Below, in pieces: positions 12,754-26,552 of a stretch of DNA of 64,000 bases. The notes under the pieces were generated by a model. That model was not told where the DNA came from. It worked only from the letters and a program-made list of their open reading frames with translations, and did no database searches. The stretch's first letter is position 1. Every line of letters begins with the position of its first letter. A program made the position numbers and the translations under genes. Origin of the DNA: Paramecium octaurelia (Eukaryota > Ciliophora > Oligohymenophorea > Peniculida > Parameciidae). The stretch is from contig CAJJDP010000113.1 of NCBI GenBank assembly GCA_905182995.1, positions 6,886 to 70,885 on the forward strand, written 5' to 3'.

Positions 12754-14524
12754 GTATCATATATAATATAATATTATCAATTTATTATTGTTTTACATTT
12801 GAAATAATATGTACCATTTGTTTTAAATAAATCAATTTTATTTCATTATAGTAATATTTACTGGTAATATTGAATATATATCAAATATGTTTTGAATCAT
12901 CAAATTTTTGAAAGAATGTTAAAAAAGTTTTTTGAATTGATCATGAAAAGTTTTTGGGCAAGAGTAACTGAGAATTAAGATCAATATCTTAAGTCTTCTC
13001 TTTCTGTTTTGACCTCCTTTCAGTTTTAATTATTAGCCTTTCTTTTTTCCTATTTTAGTTCCGATTCTATCAATCCATTAGCCAATTATCCTTTTACTCA
13101 CTATTTTATTATCATCTATCCATCGTAACTTTTACCTTGATTTACAGTTCCACCATAACCATTCTTATTATTGATAAACCGATTTCCTGTTTTCTTTCCT
13201 ATTATTTCAACTATATTTATCAACTTTTTTTTGATTATCCAATATCTATTTTATAAATAGGATAGGTTGGAAATAAAATTTCTATTCCATTACTTTTAAT
13301 AAAACTAAACATTTCTTTGGGAGTCAAAGATTTCAATACTGCAAATTTATTCAATCATTCTTGCTTATATTTGGTACCATCAGTAATTACTATTTCTGGT
13401 TTCTATCCTTTCTTAATCAACATAACCTCAATCAGGCCAACATTATAAAGATTTTACAATTTTACATATATTTGATAATTTACAACTTATATTTGAGCCA
13501 CTGTATTTCCATACATTCACTAATCAACTTTTTGGCTAAAAAGTTTTTTACACCTTGATGCTATGTTGTAGGATTACATCAATTATAATTTCTGAAATCT
13601 GTTTATTAAATTTTAATCAAACTTCTCTATAAGAAAAGGATATATTCTTTGTGAAAAACAGAGTTACTCTTATACATATCAAATTTCTCAGTAACATCTA
13701 CGCTAATTCTTAATCTAAAAGTTTAAATCCTTTTATTTGTTTCTTATAAGGAATGTTTCCTCTTTAATATTTTCTTTTTTGTAACAACAATTAAATCAAA
13801 TATCTATCATGTATTATTATTATTGGTTATTTTGGAGATTAATTATTATTTGATATATTATATTTTCAATAATAAATCTCTATATTATAATAAAATGTAA
13901 TGATTTCCAAAATTGAGTTGACAATTTGTATTATGGGGCTTGTGAATAAAAAAATTAAATTACTGAGTTAACCATTAAGGTAAAACAGCAAATTATAAAA
14001 TAAATTTCAATTATATTCTTAGACTAAACCTGCTTGAAATGTTCACTGAAATAATAGATAATTTGTTAAGGGTTTGGATGCCTTTCGCACATCTCTAATA
14101 AATTCATACAAAACTGCTGCTAATCCTAAATAAGAAGTACTGTTTTATATGAGATCTTAAAGTTTTTTCCCCAAAAAAAGTAAAAACAGTAGAATTATAA
14201 TGAACTTTAAATATATAGGAATAATGTTTATGAAGAGCAATTCATCAATCCTTTACTTAAAAATCTAAAATATACATCAAGTTGTTATAGGTAAAGTATG
14301 ATAATTACAATGGTGATAGTCAATTACGATCTCTTTGATTGATAGAATAATGCAAATTGACGTACTCTTTTAAGAATCGATTTACATATAAACATTGAGA
14401 AAAAGGATTTGAAAAATCCAAAATTTAATCAATTGTTATTCTCAAAAAACTACCTCAAGTGGATAATAAAATTTCAATTTTATTTTATTTTTTCAATAAA
14501 TATTAAATAAATAAAATTGAAAAA
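12754..14524. other. Spacer with a minus-strand coding relic
   Basis: Between about 13600 and 13020 the minus strand carries protein-like fragments in several frames: one with FLAKKLISECMEIQWLKYKL, one with KPEIVITDGTKYK, and one with VLKSLTPKEMFSFIKSNGIE. They are separated by TGA codons or frame changes that no short intron repairs. This looks like a decayed gene of unknown family. From 13830 to 14524 I see only AT-rich DNA. Confidence 0.4.
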
Positions 14525-17500
14525 ATGAAAACTCTTGATCTTATATTCTATCAATATTCTGTAATAGTTCAATGCTTATACATTTGGACTCTGAATGACA
14601 AATAATAATTTTATGCGGTATCGTTTACTGGAACAATATAAAGTTTTGAATAAGAAGAAATTATGATTTATGGAATCTGGAGCAGATTCACACCTTTAAG
14701 TACAATTTCATAAACAGGATCTATTGGAATATTTGACAGTCATTGCTTCCATTTGAATTCAGCATTGGAAAGTGAAAATAAAAGAATTAATTTCGTGTAT
14801 TACGATTGCATTAATAAAGAACAAATGATTGTGAGCAAATTTATTTAGTTTATAAGTAACGAAGGAAAATAATATAAATTTGAAATTATATTGGATTCAA
14901 TGAAATACGAGTATTATTGGTACTTTTTTGCTGTTCACTTGTAACCTCGTTAGAATAGTTTTACTTATTATTTACTTTAAGGAGAAAACATAGTAGATAT
15001 TTAAACATTACATATATAATTTCCTTATTTAGATGAAAGACTGACTATTGTGTTTGGAGGTAGTTTAATAATAGATGATTATCAAATTCTTCAAGTAGAA
15101 GATACCTCAAAACTTTCTTATTTTCCAGGAAAAATTACTTTATTGGAGCATTCGAAAGGCTATTTCGGAAAATTAGATATAGATGTAATCAGTTATATAG
15201 AAACTACATATGATGGGACGTGCCAGTGCTATGAAAATTAAATTAAGAATCTGGTTGACGTAGATATTGATTGGCTGGATTATAAAATATTTGCATCCAC
15301 AAATGAAAATTGTGATTATTTTGCATTTTAAACTTGGATTAAAGTTTAATAAATAATTTCAGATTCTCCTGAATTTTTGTATTAGCTTTTTAAACTATCA
15401 GGTAATTTTGAAAATCAAAAATTAAGGGATGATAATTTATCTGCTCTTTAAATATTTTACTAATTTTCCAAAGAAACTTATTAAATAAAATTTACAACAT
15501 ATAGTTATACAATTCCATATTACAATTTAGATTTCACTAAAAATCCATTTTTGATTGAGTATTTTTATGATTTACCTAATATCTATTTATGGCAATTTGT
15601 GACAGTAGTCTTGAAAAATAATATCATTGAAATTAAGGTCACCTTATTTGAGGGCAAGAATTAAAATATTTTTTTTCGCTCTACTAAGGTTAACTAATTT
15701 CATGTTGTATAATACAAATTATAATTTGGAAATATCTTTCAATCAACTAACAATTATTTAAAAGTGTATTTGAGGGAATCAAAATTCTTTAATTGTGTTT
15801 AGGATGACTAGATGAATCAAAAAATAAATTGCCATTACAGTTGCAAAGATTGTGATGGCCCCACTAATTAGGATTGTTTATCTTGTCCTGAAACATCTAG
15901 ACGCACCTATAATCCAAAGTATAAGGTTTGCATCTGCCCTTATGACACTATTGATGATGGGGATTGTAAAGATTACTAGAGTTTGAATCTGATAATATAA
16001 CAAGACGCTGAATAAAAATGTAAGCAAGGATATTTTGATTATAAATCATATTGTTATAAATGGTATAAATTAAAATTAGACTAGTCCTTCTATCATAAGG
16101 GATAATTTGATTACTTGCCTTGAATGTATTACAGACCCTAAAAATTGGATCGATAATCCTTATTGTCAAACTAATCTATTTTTAGACGATATTGGAAGTC
16201 CAGTTGAATTCATAAAGGATCTCAGTTAAACTTATTATATATTTGATGGTGACAATTTAAAGGCATGCAGTCATAATTAAAATTACAACGTATAAACGAT
16301 TGATGAAGTATTTGTAGACTATCAGTTAGAAACTAATCAAATACTTTCTATTTGTTCAAATTCAAAAGATCCCTATAAATGTTTACCTTGTAATTTTATC
16401 GGCTGTGTGATTTGCGGTGTTATTTCAACAACTTAGATTTGTTTGCAATGTGACATTGTGTATGTTTTGAGAGATGGATTATGTGTAGAATTAATTGTAG
16501 GACAAATCGAATAAGAAAAATGTGTCGCTCCATATTATATTACTTCAGAAAAGTAGTGCAGCCTATGTTAAATAGAGAACTGTTAGTATTGCTTTGAATA
16601 TAAAAGCAATGACTTAACTTAATGCACACTATATAAGGACTTTTATTACTTCTAAATCGATGAATTCCACAAGGTGGGATGTGCTTTGTGTGAGGATGGA
16701 TTTATTTTTGATTTTCTTTAAGGGAAATGTCATTATTAAAAACCATAGACAATTAATTGTTTGCGAGCTTTTATAGATCTATAAGGGAGAGAGATTTGTA
16801 CATTATCTGCAGTGGATGATTTTAGTATTGCACCTGAGATAGTCAATTGTCAAAAATATATCTCGAATTGTAAATAATGTTATTAAACTCTATTATCTGT
16901 TATTAAATGTATTGTTTGTGAAGATGGCTATTCAAGCTCTATTATTACAGGCCATTGCTAAAAATGTAATTCTGTCTCTGCCAAATTTTGCATTGAAGGA
17001 GATTTTTTAAAGTTAGATGCATGGATGTAGTTGCTTTAGAGCTTTTTAATGTAATTCTTGCCAAATAGATATGTATATTCTTAATCGATATCGATACTAA
17101 ATAATCAAGATTTACCAATAAAATGCATAGAAGGATATGAGCTCAATAAGATACTTTGCAAGAAATATTGTGACAGTAATTGTTCTGTATGCAAAAAAAT
17201 GGAAAATCCTAATGAGGGGTTTTAATGTGCTAAATGTTTTTTAAATTATTATATGGAACCGGTTAGAGTGAGGGATTAAGGAAAATGTATTGCTTGTGCA
17301 CAACTTTGTTAGGTGTGTCAACCTAGAACTGCAGAGGAAATTCAAGTATACATTATTAATAAATATTTAGAGAGTAAATCCATTTTTTATTGATGAATTG
17401 GATTATTCAACTTATACAATGAAATGTATTAAATCTATTCCTCATCCAAATATCTTTATAGATCCTAATATTCAGATAGCCAAATATTGTTATAACCAAT

Positions 17501-20500
17501 AATGTAACTCTTTGTTTTAATATAAAGTAAAAATACCTTTAATTTTAGATTGAAATAGATTAGGTTTAAAGTTTTTTTGTAAATAATGAAAATTATTTCA
17601 ATTCTCATTTAAACTTTAAGTATTTAAATGAAATGGCTTATGAAAAATTATCATTAATATTTCCCTTTTAAGTTATTTGCAATCAGTGCTTCTATTCTTA
17701 ATAGGCCATTTTTGACAACATTTTGAAATAAAAGATATTTTCAATCTAATTTGTTGAATTAGTGTTTTAAGGAAATCATTAATCTTTGAAATTTTTTCAA
17801 ATGATATCAATTATTGGTTATGACTCTTTTAAGATAAAAGAAGCAATATCAATTGTAGAAAATTTATTTGAATTAATTTTAAATAATTATGAAATGCCTT
17901 AAGATTTTCTCGTTGCAGACACAGAATTTATTGCTTAGGAGAATAAATCTATTAAATTCGAAATAACTTCTTCTAATTATTAGAATATACATTTATCAAA
18001 TCTTAAATTTGTGAATCTGAACATATTAGATTCATCTATGTTTGAAATTATGCCTTTTGGAAATTAATCTGAGTTTATTATTAACAAATTTATTTTTGAA
18101 AATTGTACATTTACAAATACAACAATATTCAGATTTAAGAATAACATTAAGGTTACAATTTTGGATCTAATTGTAATTGATTGTAAATTTTTAAACTCAT
18201 AATTTGCCATTTTTTAATTTGATTTGACTCTTTAATCAAATGTTTATATCCAATTCTTATTGATAAAAAATTCACATTTTCAATAATCATACATCATTAA
18301 AAATGCTACCTCTCTAAGTTTAAATAATATTTCATTACTTTACAACACTTTTCTGTTCACTTAAATAATAGAATTTAGGGATAGTTTATTAATTCGCAAT
18401 ATCTTGATTTAAGGCAACACTTTAATATAATCATAAATACTAATCAAAATTGCAACAACTCATGTTGAGAATAGTGTAATTATAGATTAATCAGTCTTTG
18501 AAGAAAATTATAATACTAACTCATCAATTTTGTTAACTGATTTTTCAGTACAAAATGGACTAAATATTTACCTTATGAATTTGAACCTCAATGAGAATAA
18601 GTAAGTACTATAAGAGAGCTTATCTACTTATCTTTTTGACATTAATTGTCTAAATTTAAGTATATATAACTTTTCGACAAGGAATTCAGATTATTTTAAT
18701 TATTTTAATTTAATAGCTATTCCTTATATTAAAGTTTATAATGCCTCTTTTCAAAACCCAGAACTCAAAACAAAAGTGCCACTATATTTAAATTGTATCT
18801 AAGCTATGAACTTGAATTCTTAGTTGTTTTATGTTTAAGGATTTAATTACTTAGAACTCGTAAGCATAACAATTATGAATTATTAAAGTATTGATTAATC
18901 CTTTATTTCAATATTTTCAAATATCATAAAAACAATGAAGGAAAACGAAATCATAAATATATCGGATTTAAAATTTATTGGAAATACTTTGTTAAAAATC
19001 AATTTAAGAAATATATTTTCACTAATGTCAATTTATTCAGAAAAAAGCTAATTAATTAAAATTAACAATATTTAATTTGAGGAGAATGTATATCATTAAT
19101 ATATTGATGATTCATCTCAAAATACGGCAAGTCTGCTGTTTATAAATGCATAATAAAGCTCTGCAATTGTTTCTAATCTGTCTTGCTAGTTAAATGTATT
19201 AACAAATTCAACTAGCTCTTTTATTTTGATAAAAAGTAAAGTGATTAACTTATCAGAATTTACAATTAAAAATCATAACATATTAAATACAAAATTTCTC
19301 CTTTCACTCTTTGATTTTGAATTTAAGAATGACTAAAATCAAAACCAGATTAATCAAATATTATAGAGGATATTAAAGATTAAAAATAAAGAAGGAGTTC
19401 TATCTTTTACTGCTGAATATTGTTCTATCACAACTGGCACAATATAAAATATACTTTCTTTAAATAGTTAATTGTTTAATATTCATACTCAAGGAATAGG
19501 AGTATTCAAATTATTCAACTTGAATATTATTTCAATAGAAAGTTTAGATTTGTAGAATAGTGAAAGTGGTGGATGCATCACTATTTCTTCCTAAAACAGC
19601 TTATTACAATTAGAATTAGTAAATTTATATTTAATCGGTGTTTAAAATGCATTTGCTTCTCCGATCATTTTTATTTAACCATCTCAAAATAAAAATTCTA
19701 TTATAATAAGAAATATTACTGCGAGTAATTGCTTCTCTCTTATGAACCTCCTACTTAAAACAGAATTTCCTTCTATGAATTAAAAAAATAATAAAGTCTT
19801 AATAGAGAATATCAAAATCACCTAAAATAAAATAGATTTATTCTAATATCTATAGAAATTTACTTCATTATCCTCAATTGATACATAAAGAGTCTTAAAT
19901 GATAACGGAGTGATTATTGTGCATGGTTGCATTTTGACTGTTAGAAAATTCCTGTTTGAAGGTGTTTTGTATTCCTCAATTTTAAAGGTAGGCGACGCTT
20001 TTAGAGTAAATATAGAAAAAATACATCTTAATTAAATATCCATGATTCTCCAAGGTAATTTAATAAACATTGTGCAAAGTTCTAACAATGAATGTGTGGT
20101 TAAGATGTAAGATTTGGTTTTCTCCAATATTACTTTAATTGAATCACTTGAATTTAAAAATTTATCAAGCAGTTAAAATATAATAGAGATTTTTGATTCA
20201 CAGTGTAGTAGTATAAATGATATTCGAATTTCAAATATCTAAAGCGCTGATATAGGATTTCAATAATTTTTTGACAAATTAATATCTGAATCAGTTTAAT
20301 AAGGGTCCGTAATTTATTTTTAAAGTCAATCTAATCCCATTAAAATAATCTTAAGTTCTATTTCAGCAACATATGTCAGAGCTTAACCCATTTTTAATGC
20401 AATTCTGTATTTTAATCTTTCTGGTATATCATCTATTGATATAATCGATTTTCATTGTTTATGGAATAATTTAAATAGATATGGATGCATTTTTGCCCAA

Positions 20501-23172
20501 TCTACTGACTAATAGCACTCAAATATTAAATTAAAAAACTCGATTTGTTATTCTAATAACGGTGGCTTTGGAACAGGAATATACACTAAAAATACCAGAG
20601 TAGTAATGCATAATTCAAGGATCATGAAAAATTATGCTGAAGTCTAAGGAGGTGGGCTGAATTTATAATCATAGAAAAATGATTTTTTAATCAAAAACAC
20701 TTTCATTTAAGAGAACTAAGCAAATGAAGCTGGTGGAATATATCTTAATGGAGATAGTAATTTAAATAATTAAAATTTCATTAATTCTATTCTATGGTTT
20801 AACAAAGCAAAATTATCACCTTAGAACTTATAGGAAGTACCAACTCATTTATAATTATCTATAAATGATTTAGAGATGCCTTCAATTTCAAAGGCTTATG
20901 AAAAGATCTTAATCAATTTTCTAAACATAGATCCATATTATATAATTGAACAAGGGAAAATAATTAAAGTCAAGGTTTTGGTTCTTCCAAGTAATTAAGT
21001 AATAAAGAAGTACCTCATTTTCAATCCAAATAATTAGAAGTTCCAGAAGTATATTTATGAATTCTCTATCCTTTTTAAGAATAGCTTAAATGAGCAACTT
21101 ATTAGTTTCACAAATTCCACATGTGTGATAAAAGAATAGATCTTATCTGAAGATAAACTTGAATTATCCAAAACTCCATAAATGACATCATTCAAAACAA
21201 CTTATGGAAACTTTGATCTTTCAGAACTGTAATTTTCATTTGATCCATACATGGAGAACAATAAATAACAATAAATCCTAATCATCTGTTAGGCCAATAA
21301 TACGTTTACTGAATTATATTATAATATTAAGATAGCTACTCTTAAGTGCTAACTAGGGGAATTTTATATGTCCAATAGTTGTCAACCTTGCTAATCAAAC
21401 CAAGGGTATTATTCTGTAACATACAACACAACGAAATGTTCTATTTTCGATAAAAATAAATTCGAAAATATTACTTCTAATTAAATTAATCTAAAAGTTG
21501 GCTATTGGAGACCAAATCAATTTTCTGACAATATTGAAAGTTGTTTTAAGTATCCAACTATTTGTAGAGGAGGATGGTTTGTCGGAGATTAACTGTGTCT
21601 TTCTGGCTACTTAGGAGGCTTATGTGAGGAATGTGATAAGTATAATATTAGAGGTCATGGATATTATTTTATCAATTAATATAGTCTACTTTGCCATGAA
21701 TGTGATTCGCCATCTAACAGGATATTGTTATTTATTGTGGCATCTATTTGGTAAAATATATTCTTATATGTTTTAGGTAGCTTACTTCAACACTTCTTAC
21801 ACTTAGTAGCATTGAAAAATCAAATAAGTAATTTATACTTTGCAAATTAAGATAAAAATTTTCTAATATTATTTTCAAACTTAATTTAGGTATTTGTAGA
21901 ATGTAAATTAGATCACGGTAGTATTATCATAAAATTATTTCTTAATTACTTATGGATATTTTCCGCTATTTTTTCATTTAATATTAGCTTTACATTCTCT
22001 TTTAACTTTATTGATTAGACAAGCAATCCATCATATTTCATGGCTAATAATCTAGATTGTTTCTTATCAAAAATGAATGATATATAATTGATTTACCTGA
22101 GGATTATTACAATGTTTATATTAATGCTGTGCATACTACTCTTTATCTATATAGGATTTGTGATAATAGAACTACTTTATAAAAAATAATTTGATGCCAG
22201 TATTTTATCCATAACTGCCTTGTATTTATACGTTTCGAATTATGCTTCTTTGATTAAACAGTAAATGTTTTATTATTAATCAGATTTTTTTCATTATTGG
22301 CCAAAAGATAAATATCAGATATTAATTACATCTAAGGTGATGTATCGCTTATTTTTGGCACACCCAACCACATAAAATGGATACTAAGTTTCATTATTCC
22401 TGGTTTGGGATTGATAGGATGGTTATTACCATTTACACTTTTGGTTTTATTGTACGTTAGAAGGCATTAAATAGAGTCTATTAAGTTTAGAAAGCACTTT
22501 TGCTATTTGTTTAATGAATATAATAAAGAAAACTTTTTTTGGGAATGGGTTAAATTAGCCTAAAAAACATTTGTTATCGTTATACTAACTTATTTTGAGA
22601 CAAATATATATTTAAAAGCTTCACTTTTAGGATTGTGCTTACTACTTTATTAGTTATATGCACTGGAACAGCAACCCTACATTATCTAGAATTTTAATAA
22701 ATTGGATGTAAAAACTGGATAAATCTGTTCTATTTCAATATTTTTAGCAGTAATTAAATATATTTGTGAATAACATGATAATTATACAACTTCCTTTATT
22801 ATTTAGATGATCTTAGTTATTCTTTGCATTAGATTAAGCTATCCATTTTTCAAAAGTCTAATTACATTATATCATAAAAAGTATAAAAAATAGATTTTGT
22901 TGCAATTATTAAATCTAACCAAAATTTTAAGTTGCACATCATGTATTGATAGATATTTAAGGAATAAATTGGTTTTATGGAACTAAAAGGAATAAAGGAT
23001 AAAATCTATTTTTTATAAGTTAAGACACCATTTAATTTATATATCAAAACTACAATTAGAATAATAAAGGTAAAATCAAAAATTATTTAGATCTCTAACG
23101 AGTTTTATTCCACCAGAATCCCTACCAAGATATAAATAACTAAAAGGCTGTATTTCATCATCTTAACTTTGA
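14525..23172 (+). CDS. Giant cysteine-rich multi-pass surface protein, 2851 aa
   Basis: Five exons (14525-16062, 16085-17345, 17371-17526, 17549-22260, 22284-23172) separated by introns of 22, 25, 22 and 23 nt; the exon sum is an exact multiple of three and each splice restores the frame. The N-terminus is signal-like. Residues to about 430 resemble a concanavalin/LamG-like sheet domain. Residues of about 440-950 are packed with CxxC and CxxxxC pairs (furin-like or growth-factor-receptor type). A long Asn/Ile/Ser-rich stretch follows, with solenoid-like repetition suggestive of a beta-helix, then a second small Cys cluster. From about residue 2375 there are about eight hydrophobic spans and a basic cytoplasmic tail. 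Large proteins of this layout are a known ciliate family of undetermined function; a surface sensor or adhesion role is inference. Confidence 0.88.
16063..16084 (+). other. 22-nt intron (GTA...TAG) in the giant surface gene
   Basis: Removing these 22 bases joins two Cys-rich frames so that YCYK|CPSI and then the CLEC motif read continuously; without removal a TGA follows within 20 codons. Its size and GTA...TAG ends are the Paramecium pattern. Confidence 0.9.
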
Positions 23173-23856
23173 GGAATATATATTGATAATATATTTAGTA
23201 ATAAACAATAATCAAGCAGAAATGCCATAGAATTTTATGTATTTCTACCAATTATGTAAAAATAATTATACCATATTGATATTAATATATTTATAATAAG
23301 GCAAAAGCCATTCCATTTTTTCGGTAATTTACAAATAAATAGAATTGATTTGAACAAAGAAAGTATTTGTAAAATTGTCATTATTTTTAAATAAATGTAT
23401 TCTTCTTAAAAACAAAAAGTACTTTATAAAACTTACTAAACCTAATTATTTTGATAATTTTTTATTACTTTATAATCGCAACATTTTAGATTTCTTCCAT
23501 TGCCTGAAAAAAATGATAATCATTGCATCCTTATTAACCTTTTGGCATCTCAAAGTTGAAAATGCGTTCATCATGTCAAAAACTTTAAAGAGGAAGGCTT
23601 CAGAAAATGAATAACACGACTAACATTTGAAATTTGAATATAATAAGATTATCAATTAAGAAAATCAATATGTGTGTACTTAAACAAGATTGCCTCTTTA
23701 ATTTAAACTCTTTGCTAAATTTTGTTTTCAATTAAGAATTCGGGTTGGCTGAATTTTTAATTAACTAACCATACTAATTTAATTAGCTAAAAAATGAAGC
23801 TAAAATATGAATAAAATAAGTTCAATAAATTCGTATTGAAGTAAATCAGTTAAATC
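23173..23856. other. Spacer, no convincing gene
   Basis: A plus-strand frame from 23353 to about 23752 is open but low-complexity (Asn/Phe/Leu/Lys) with no motif and no good start. The region lies between two convergent genes and I treat it as non-coding. Confidence 0.45.
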
Positions 23857-25235
23857 TCATTCCTCTTAATATCTTCTGATTTAAATTTGCTTTGAATTTT
23901 AGTCCCAAGTGATTAAGTACTCTCCATCTTCACTAATTCCACCATATAATTAGTTAGTTCCAAAATGGATAAATTATTCATTTACAAAATCTCCGTTCTA
24001 TTTTTTCCTTACAAAATTGATATATTCACCATTTTTGCTCACGAGTATACGTTTTGATTTTATATACTAATAAGGAAAAAAAGATTAACCGCCTTCTCCA
24101 CACTTAATAGAAATATCTTTAGTTCTCACAAACTATTTATTAATATGATCCATCTCAAAAATATAGATAGATTCTTTATTATATGGAGAGAATGCAAACA
24201 TATTATTTTCAAAAAAACATACTCGTTCTCCATATTATTCAACAGCGATCTTTTAAACAACAATCCATTCTTATTTCTATTCTTATCTTTAAATTATCAA
24301 TATTGAATTATCAGAACTACAAGTAACAATTTGGTTTTAGTATTGATTAAAACTCAGTCCACATATAGAACTAGAATGATCTGTAATTGTTTAATTTAGG
24401 TACCATTCATTTTACTTCATCCAAAATTTAATCGTGTCATCAGAACTTCCTGATATTATTAAATCTTCATTGTCATTAATGATAATACAATAGATAGATC
24501 CTCCATGTCCATTTAATATTTGTTTAGAAACCCATTATTGATTTTCGCTTTTTTACCATAAAATGATAGAATTGTCTTAACCCCCAGATATAAATTATTT
24601 AGATTTTTTCATCATGCTTAGAGTGTATACATTCTTCTTATGTTTGTTTAAAATCTAAGTTTATTTCATGATTCCTTATATGAATTCATATACAATTATT
24701 TATGATTAACATCCAGCCAGGAGTTATGAACAATCTTGGCTAATAGCTATTATAAAACATTTGTTCTCTTAACATTGTTTTAAAAGCTTATAACTAAATG
24801 ATTTATCATTTGATTATGGATTAGCTTAAATTATTTTCGATTGCTGAATATTTTATGCAAAATTTAATTATTGGATATTCTAAACTGACAGCTAAGGGTT
24901 TTTTATTTATTAGATCTCTCTATTCTGACTTGTAATTTCAATCTTGATTTATTTTGTTTTATATATATTTTGATTTTATTAAAGAAAGCTGAAATTCTCA
25001 AACTTCATTTATGGAAAGTCATTTAAAGATTCATTAAATAATTTTTAAAATGAACTTTGATTGCTGAAATTCAAAGAAGATGAAGCATTGTTAAAAAGTG
25101 AATCTAGCAATGCATCAATATTGTTGAAAGAACACTATTAATTTATAAATAGCTCAAATTTACTTCAATTTAATTTTATACCGATTTCAAGCATTCCCTT
25201 ATCGCATCATTTGTACTTGCAATATAGCTATCCAT
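23857..25235 (-). CDS. WD40 repeat protein, 449 aa
   Basis: Two exons: 25164-25235 (24 codons from the ATG at 25235) and 23857-25134, split by a 29-nt GTA...TAG intron whose removal restores the frame. The N-terminal ~100 residues are polar, with helical stretches. From about residue 130 come WD40 units such as FISGGQDNSIILW, LIISGSSDDTIKFW and IVTCSSDNSI. The family's final unit is ISEDGEYLITWD, ending in a QIRRYQEE tail. Proteins of this compact type are numerous in Paramecium; two more lie at 34527-36698. A beta-propeller scaffold is expected, with no catalytic role visible. Partner unknown. Confidence 0.88.
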
Positions 25236-25261
25236 TAAGAATTATATTTTTTAAAATTATT

Positions 25262-26155
25262 AATCATGGATATATAGATATTTATCCAGTTATTATTGAT
25301 GAAATTATTTATTTGCAAAATTATGCTTGTATAAAAGGTATTTAATGTCCAAATCATATTCCATAAATTGATATTATTAATTCATAAATAATCTTTGTGG
25401 ATACAGAAAAAAAAATTTGATTAGGTTACAAAATTGTACAAATATTTTACTAAAATTCATTCTAATATCCAATTTGGCAGCTTGATTTATCAGTCGATTA
25501 ATAATTGAAAAGGAACTATGAATTTTGTCAAGATATTAATAATTATAATAATAGTTATCATATGAATAATCAAACTTAAAACATCAATTTCATATAAAGT
25601 CAATAGTAAACCTAAACTATATGGATTTGAATCTCAAAATAAAGGGAATAGCATTTCAACTTTTGGCAAACTAAAAGAACAATCAAAACCTTAAGTCTTA
25701 ATAAAATAATAAAGTAGTCATTAAGAATAACTAAGATATTTTTTATTTAATATTTGGATATCAAATAGTTCTTAGGTTAGATTCAGAAGAATAATTTTTA
25801 TAGTAATTAAATATTTTTCATTTGTCTTTTATCAACATCAAGCTTGGGAATTGAATTTAGATTATAATAATTGTTAATTCTATAAAACGAAGGAATTTCA
25901 AATATCCATAACATAAAGGCACACAGCTCTAGATTATTCCTCTATTTAAATAAAATCAAAATGTTCAAAAATACTGTTAACAAAAAGGTGAGTTTTATCA
26001 TGATTGAAGGTCTATTGATGAAATCAACAATAATAATAAGGGCCTGTTCGTTACTGCCAGACAACAGAGAACCCTAAAATAAATGAATTTTGATTTGTAC
26101 AACAAAAAAAAAGAACTTGTTTACCAAACAAGATCTGTGAAAATGTTGATTTAAT
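25262..26155 (+). pseudogene. Coding relic, product unknown
   Basis: Plus-strand fragments of protein-like composition run from about 25262 (YIDIYPVIIDEIIYLQ, then CPNHIPQIDI) to about 26155 (KGLFVTARQQRTLKQMNFD). They lie in different frames with several TGAs; one frame change sits at an A9 tract at 25408-25416. No set of 20-33 nt introns makes one frame. The final fragment reads best. Probably a decayed gene starting head-to-head with the WD40 gene. Family not recognised. Confidence 0.4.
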
Positions 26156-26552
26156 GTAATAGCTTTTTTTATTAGTTAATATCTTTAAAGTATACTTTTT
26201 AGAAATTATTAATTCTAAGATCAATTCAATTTTTAATAGATATAGATTTATTTCAAATTTTAGCTTTAAACCACATTAATAGAAGTAAATTTGAAATAAA
26301 GCTTTGAATATAATTTTTTTTTCACAATAATTGAATTCAATAATGAATATTCCAACAAAGTTCTTAAATTTTCACTATGTTCTCCACTTTTCTTTTGTTT
26401 CTTAATTTATACTTATGTTTCATACATCTAGTTAACTCCTTTTTATGCATAATTTAATTTTAATTTTATCCTCTATTTTAACTACTTGATACTGATGGGA
26501 AAGTAGACAGCCTCAGGTTTTTTTCGATATTAAATTTATAGATTTAATTAAT

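Noticed and set aside
23375-23614. 79-aa plus-strand frame that extends to about 125 codons in ciliate code
   Set aside because: Low-complexity, no reliable start, no homology signal, lies between two convergent genes.
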